From: Desulfobacula sp.
GTDB lineage: Bacteria > Desulfobacterota > Desulfobacteria > Desulfobacterales > Desulfobacteraceae
Direction of reading: 5' to 3'
NCBI GenBank assembly: GCA_023701135.1
Contig: JAMPXP010000029.1
Location: 1-45,100, forward strand
DNA length: 45,100 bases
Part shown: in pieces, positions 42,969-45,100 of the stretch
Layout of the letters: every line of letters starts with the position of its first letter
How positions within the stretch are numbered: position 1 is the stretch's first letter
Made by a program: the position numbers and the translations under genes
The notes under the pieces: generated by a model
What the model was told of the DNA's origin: nothing
Database searches by the model: none
The model's input: the letters and a program-made list of their open reading frames with translations, nothing else

Positions 42969-44291
42969 ATGACGAAAGCTGTCATCAAGCTTGGAAACAA
43001 AAAACGGAAAAATATTTTTTTGGAAAAGGTAAAAGCTCTGCTGCCCGAAGGCGGCAATCTGAATGCCTGCCTGACCTGCGGGGCCTGCGCCTCCGGGTGC
43101 CCTGCCACAGGCCTGAATAACATGGACCCCAGAAAATTTCTTCGAATGGCGGCCCTGGGCATGGATGAGGAAATCATCAAATCCGACTGGCCCTGGATGT
43201 GCACCATGTGCCAGCGTTGTATCTATGTATGTCCCATGAAGATAGATATTCCGCAGTTGGTTTTTAATGCAAGAACCCTTCGCCCCAGGGAGGAAAGACC
43301 CAAAGGCATCCTCGGGTCCTGCGACATGGCCTTGAGAAACGAGAGCACCAGCGCCATGGGAACATCCCCGGAAGATTTTGAATTTGTTGTCCAGGATATT
43401 CTGGAAGAATACCGGGAAGCCCAGCCTGAATTTGAAGACATGGAAGCCCCCATTGACAAGGAAGGGGCGGAATTCTTCCTAAACCAGAATTCAAGGGAAC
43501 CGGTCACGGAGCCGGATGAGCTGATCCCTTTATGGAAAATCCTTCACCTTGCCGGAGTGAACTGGACTTACGGCAGCCGGGGATGGGCCGGGGAAAACTA
43601 TTGCATGTTCCTGGCCGACAACGAGGCCTGGAAAAAAATCACCTCCACAACCGTGGACCAGGCCAACAAGCTCGGGTGCAAGACCTTTCTCAATACCGAG
43701 TGAGGCCACGTCACCTTCTCAGTCCGGGCCGGAGTGAAAAAATTTAATCTTGAACACAATTTTGAAATCAAAAATTTATATGAATATTATGCCAAATGGA
43801 TCCGTGAAGGCAAATTAAAGGTCAATTCCGACTGGAACAAAGACCTTAAAATCAAATTCACGGTTCAGGACCCCTGCCAGATCGTCCGGAAAAGCTATGG
43901 TGACCCCATTGCCGAGGACCTGAGATTTGTCGTCAAATCTGTTGTGGGCGAAGAAAATTTCGTGGACATGCAGCCCAACCGGTCCAACAATTATTGTTGC
44001 GGCGGCGGCGGCGGATTCCTGCAGTCCGGGTTCAAAGAGCAGCGCCTTGAATACGGAAAAATCAAAGACGCCCAGATCAAGGCCACAGGGGCTGACTATT
44101 GCATTGCAGGCTGTCACAACTGCCATGCACAGATCCACGAACTCAGCGAGCATTACGGGGGTAATTACCCGGTGGTGCATCTGTGGACTTTGATCTGCCT
44201 GTCGTTGGGAATACTGGGCCCCAACGAGCGGGAATACCTGGGGGACGACCTGAAAGAGGTCAATGTATTCCACCCCGAAACCGCCCATTAA
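42969..44291 (+). CDS. HdrD/DsrK-like iron-sulfur protein with in-frame TGA (probable selenocysteine 245)
   Basis: One frame of 440 codons interrupted only by TGA at 43701-43703. The N-terminus has two ferredoxin motifs (Cys34, 37, 40, 44 and Cys78, 81, 84, 88). Two CCG-type halves follow, as in HdrB/HdrD: the second has Cys303, Cys343-Cys344-Gly and Cys382-x2-Cys385. The TGA falls in NTE-U-GHV, where I expect related CCG proteins to have ECGH, so it replaces a conserved Cys. A SECIS-like hairpin follows. The protein should carry electrons or reduce a disulfide-like substrate. SD AAAGGAAG precedes ATG 42969. Reading it as two genes or a pseudogene is possible but less likely, since the frame stays conserved. 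Confidence 0.85.
43716..43740 (+). promoter_or_regulatory. Candidate bacterial SECIS element
   Basis: The arms 43716-43725 and 43731-43740 form a ten-pair stem with two mismatches (G-G and C-A) and a five-base apical loop GGGCC. The loop begins 22 bases after the TGA, within the spacing of known bacterial SECIS hairpins, and has the GG that SelB contacts in others. Folding was done by eye. Confidence 0.6.
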
Positions 44292-44303
44292 CCTCCATAT
44301 AAA

Positions 44304-44330
44304 GGCCGGAGGATGCCTCATCCTCCGGCC
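44304..44330 (+). terminator. Strong GC hairpin after the selenoprotein gene
   Basis: GGCCGGAGGATG (44304-44315) and CATCCTCCGGCC (44319-44330) form a perfect 12-pair stem around CCT. No T run follows, so it may be a terminator without a U tract or a 3'-end stabiliser. Confidence 0.55.
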
Positions 44331-44484
44331 GGTCTCCCAATCTTTGCCGCAATTTAATGTATAAACCTGATTTTGAGTTTGCAGATTGAAGTCATGGGTG
44401 ATATGAAATCTTTCAATCCGCCGTTCTTTTTTTGGCCGGATATCGATCAGATTGCGAGGAGATAAAAATCAATACAATTGCTTA

Positions 44485-44514
44485 TTCGGTCCTGCGCTTG
44501 CGCGCCGGACTGAA
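44485..44514. repeat. Inverted repeat in the intergenic stretch before the truncated gene
   Basis: TTCGGTCC (44485-44492) pairs with GGACTGAA (44507-44514), with one G-T pair and an inner GCGC/GCGC stem. It stands in AT-rich DNA 30 bases before the cyclase-like gene. It could mark a boundary of acquired DNA; no family is recognised. The rest of 44331-44546 shows no gene. Confidence 0.4.
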
Positions 44515-44546
44515 TCGAAGATTAGCTTTCTAATAGGCTCAATAAA

Positions 44547-44960
44547 ATGAATAGTCAAAAAGAAACAAAAAATGATTCTCTGCTATTTCAAAATTACCTG
44601 ATTATTTTCTTTGATATTTTGGGACAACGACAAGAACTAAGAAAAATCAAAGGCATACCGATGATCGAAGAGGAGAAACCCATTTTTTTACAAAAAATCA
44701 AAAAAACAATTGGTACTATAGATTTCCTCAGAAACTCATTCGAAGATTATTTCAAAGCATCCAATTCTTACGAAACGGACACGAACTTAGTCCCTCCTGA
44801 ATTCGCTCAAGAATTTAAAGCATGTCAAAAGTCAGAAGTCTATTTTTATGGTTTTTCTGATTCGATTATTATAGCAGTCCCATTAATGAGCAATGACGAA
44901 AACTGTACTGCCATGAATGGAATCTATACTGCATTATTGGCAACTGGAGGCATGAACTGA
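44547..44960 (+). CDS. Cyclase-like palm-domain protein, apparently truncated
   Basis: A 137-residue product with IIFFDILGQRQEL near the start and YGFSDSIIIAVPL near residue 110. The pair FDxxG and FSDS resembles the two metal-binding strands of the class III nucleotide cyclase or GGDEF palm fold. Relatives that I would expect are about 250 residues or longer. The frame ends shortly after the second motif (GGMN, TGA 44958-44960), just before DNA of different character. It is likely a gene cut by an insertion. Its AT-rich, lysine-rich coding and weak ribosome site differ from neighbours, suggesting transfer. Function is not known. Confidence 0.5.
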   Translation: MNSQKETKNDSLLFQNYLIIFFDILGQRQELRKIKGIPMIEEEKPIFLQKIKKTIGTIDFLRNSFEDYFKASNSYETDTNLVPPEFAQEFKACQKSEVYFYGFSDSIIIAVPLMSNDENCTAMNGIYTALLATGGMN

Positions 44961-45033
44961 ACCGCTTCGCGGAAGTGGCACAATCCCCAGTATTAATCCA
45001 TCTATCAATTCCCATTTACTCTCAATAAATTTA

Positions 45034-45091
45034 CAATACCTCCTAAGGCCTGTCGGTCTGTTTACCATCAATTTATTTCAAGGAGGTATTG
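45034..45091 (+). promoter_or_regulatory. Inverted repeat that can mask the ribosome site of the last gene
   Basis: CAATACCTCCT (45034-45044) is the exact complement of AGGAGGTATTG (45081-45091), which includes the Shine-Dalgarno site AGGAGG. The RNA could fold to hide it and repress translation. AATAAATT (45024-45031) and AATTTATT (45070-45077) offer a competing pairing. Confidence 0.45.
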
Positions 45092-45093
45092 CA

Positions 45094-45100
45094 ATGAAGA
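45094..45100 (+). CDS. Start of an unidentified gene, cut by window edge
   Basis: ATG 45094 follows AAGGAGG at 45080-45086 at normal distance. Only the first two codons (Met-Lys) are within the window, so the product cannot be named. A transposase is possible given the context. Confidence 0.4.

Larger units (their letters stand above)
44957..45100 (+). mobile_element. Possible left end of an inserted element
   Basis: From about 44957 the sequence changes: a small hairpin CCGC-TTC-GCGG (44962-44972), 120 non-coding bases, an 11-base inverted repeat and a strong ribosome site before a new ATG. An insertion here would explain the truncated gene. The element type cannot be told because the window ends. 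Confidence 0.3.

Noticed and set aside
43734-44291. Separate gene starting at GTG 43734 for the second half of the HdrD-like protein
   Set aside because: It shares the frame of the upstream part, has no ribosome site, and would begin in the middle of the CCG domain. A recoded TGA explains it better.

Overview
The window reads as chromosome of an anaerobic Desulfobacterota bacterium, most likely a Desulfobacterales sulfate reducer. This is inferred from gene content and not from a marker gene. The signs are a 2-hydroxyacyl-CoA dehydratase system with activase, a DMSO-reductase-family molybdoenzyme, an HdrD-like iron-sulfur protein with an in-frame TGA that looks like selenocysteine, many sigma-54 regulators with -24/-12 promoters, and large PAS/GAF sensor kinases. 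No rRNA, tRNA or CRISPR array was recognised.

Layout. 1-2 kb: the tail of a malic enzyme and a convergent FAD dehydrogenase. 2-5.7 kb: an IclR regulator with its own sigma-70 promoter and palindromic operator, leading into a molybdopterin oxidoreductase and a short two-cluster ferredoxin subunit. 5.8-12.5 kb: a tandem universal stress protein with an APH/AAA fusion kinase, then a PAS-type sigma-54 activator, a NifX-like protein behind a -24/-12 promoter, and a PAS-GAF histidine kinase with a cysteine-rich tail. 12.5-15.7 kb: housekeeping genes (DMT transporter, DUF2889, alkyltransferase-like protein, asd). 15.7-20.1 kb: nitrogen and amino acid uptake, with an ABC importer lacking an ATPase, amt and glnK, the last two behind a consensus sigma-54 promoter. 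20.3-22.3 kb: a geranylgeranyl-reductase-family flavoprotein and a short orphan flagellin.

22.4-28.8 kb: a TetR regulator divergent from an operon of acyl-CoA ligase, two dehydratase subunits, an SDR and an activase. This set could activate an organic acid and dehydrate or reduce it through radical chemistry. 28.8-31.6 kb: LpxR-like outer-membrane deacylase, YgjP-like metallopeptidase, TPR protein and cold-shock protein.

31.7-42.6 kb: ten genes on the minus strand linking signalling to potassium uptake. A kinase and sigma-54 response regulator come first. A second kinase, a receiver-TPR protein, two RCK proteins, a TrkH channel, a degenerate receiver with four C-terminal cysteines, and KtrB/KtrA follow. 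A candidate -24/-12 promoter and a TGCA-type palindrome precede the second kinase.

42.9-44.3 kb: divergent from that island, with its own candidate -24/-12 promoter and palindrome, lies one gene for an HdrD-like protein. It is interrupted by a TGA at 43701-43703, at a position where relatives carry Cys, and is followed by a SECIS-like hairpin. The strongest new idea here is a sigma-54 regulon joining a selenocysteine Hdr-type electron carrier to potassium uptake. 44.3-45.1 kb: an AT-rich stretch with an apparently truncated cyclase-like gene and the start of another gene, probably the edge of a mobile or accessory segment.
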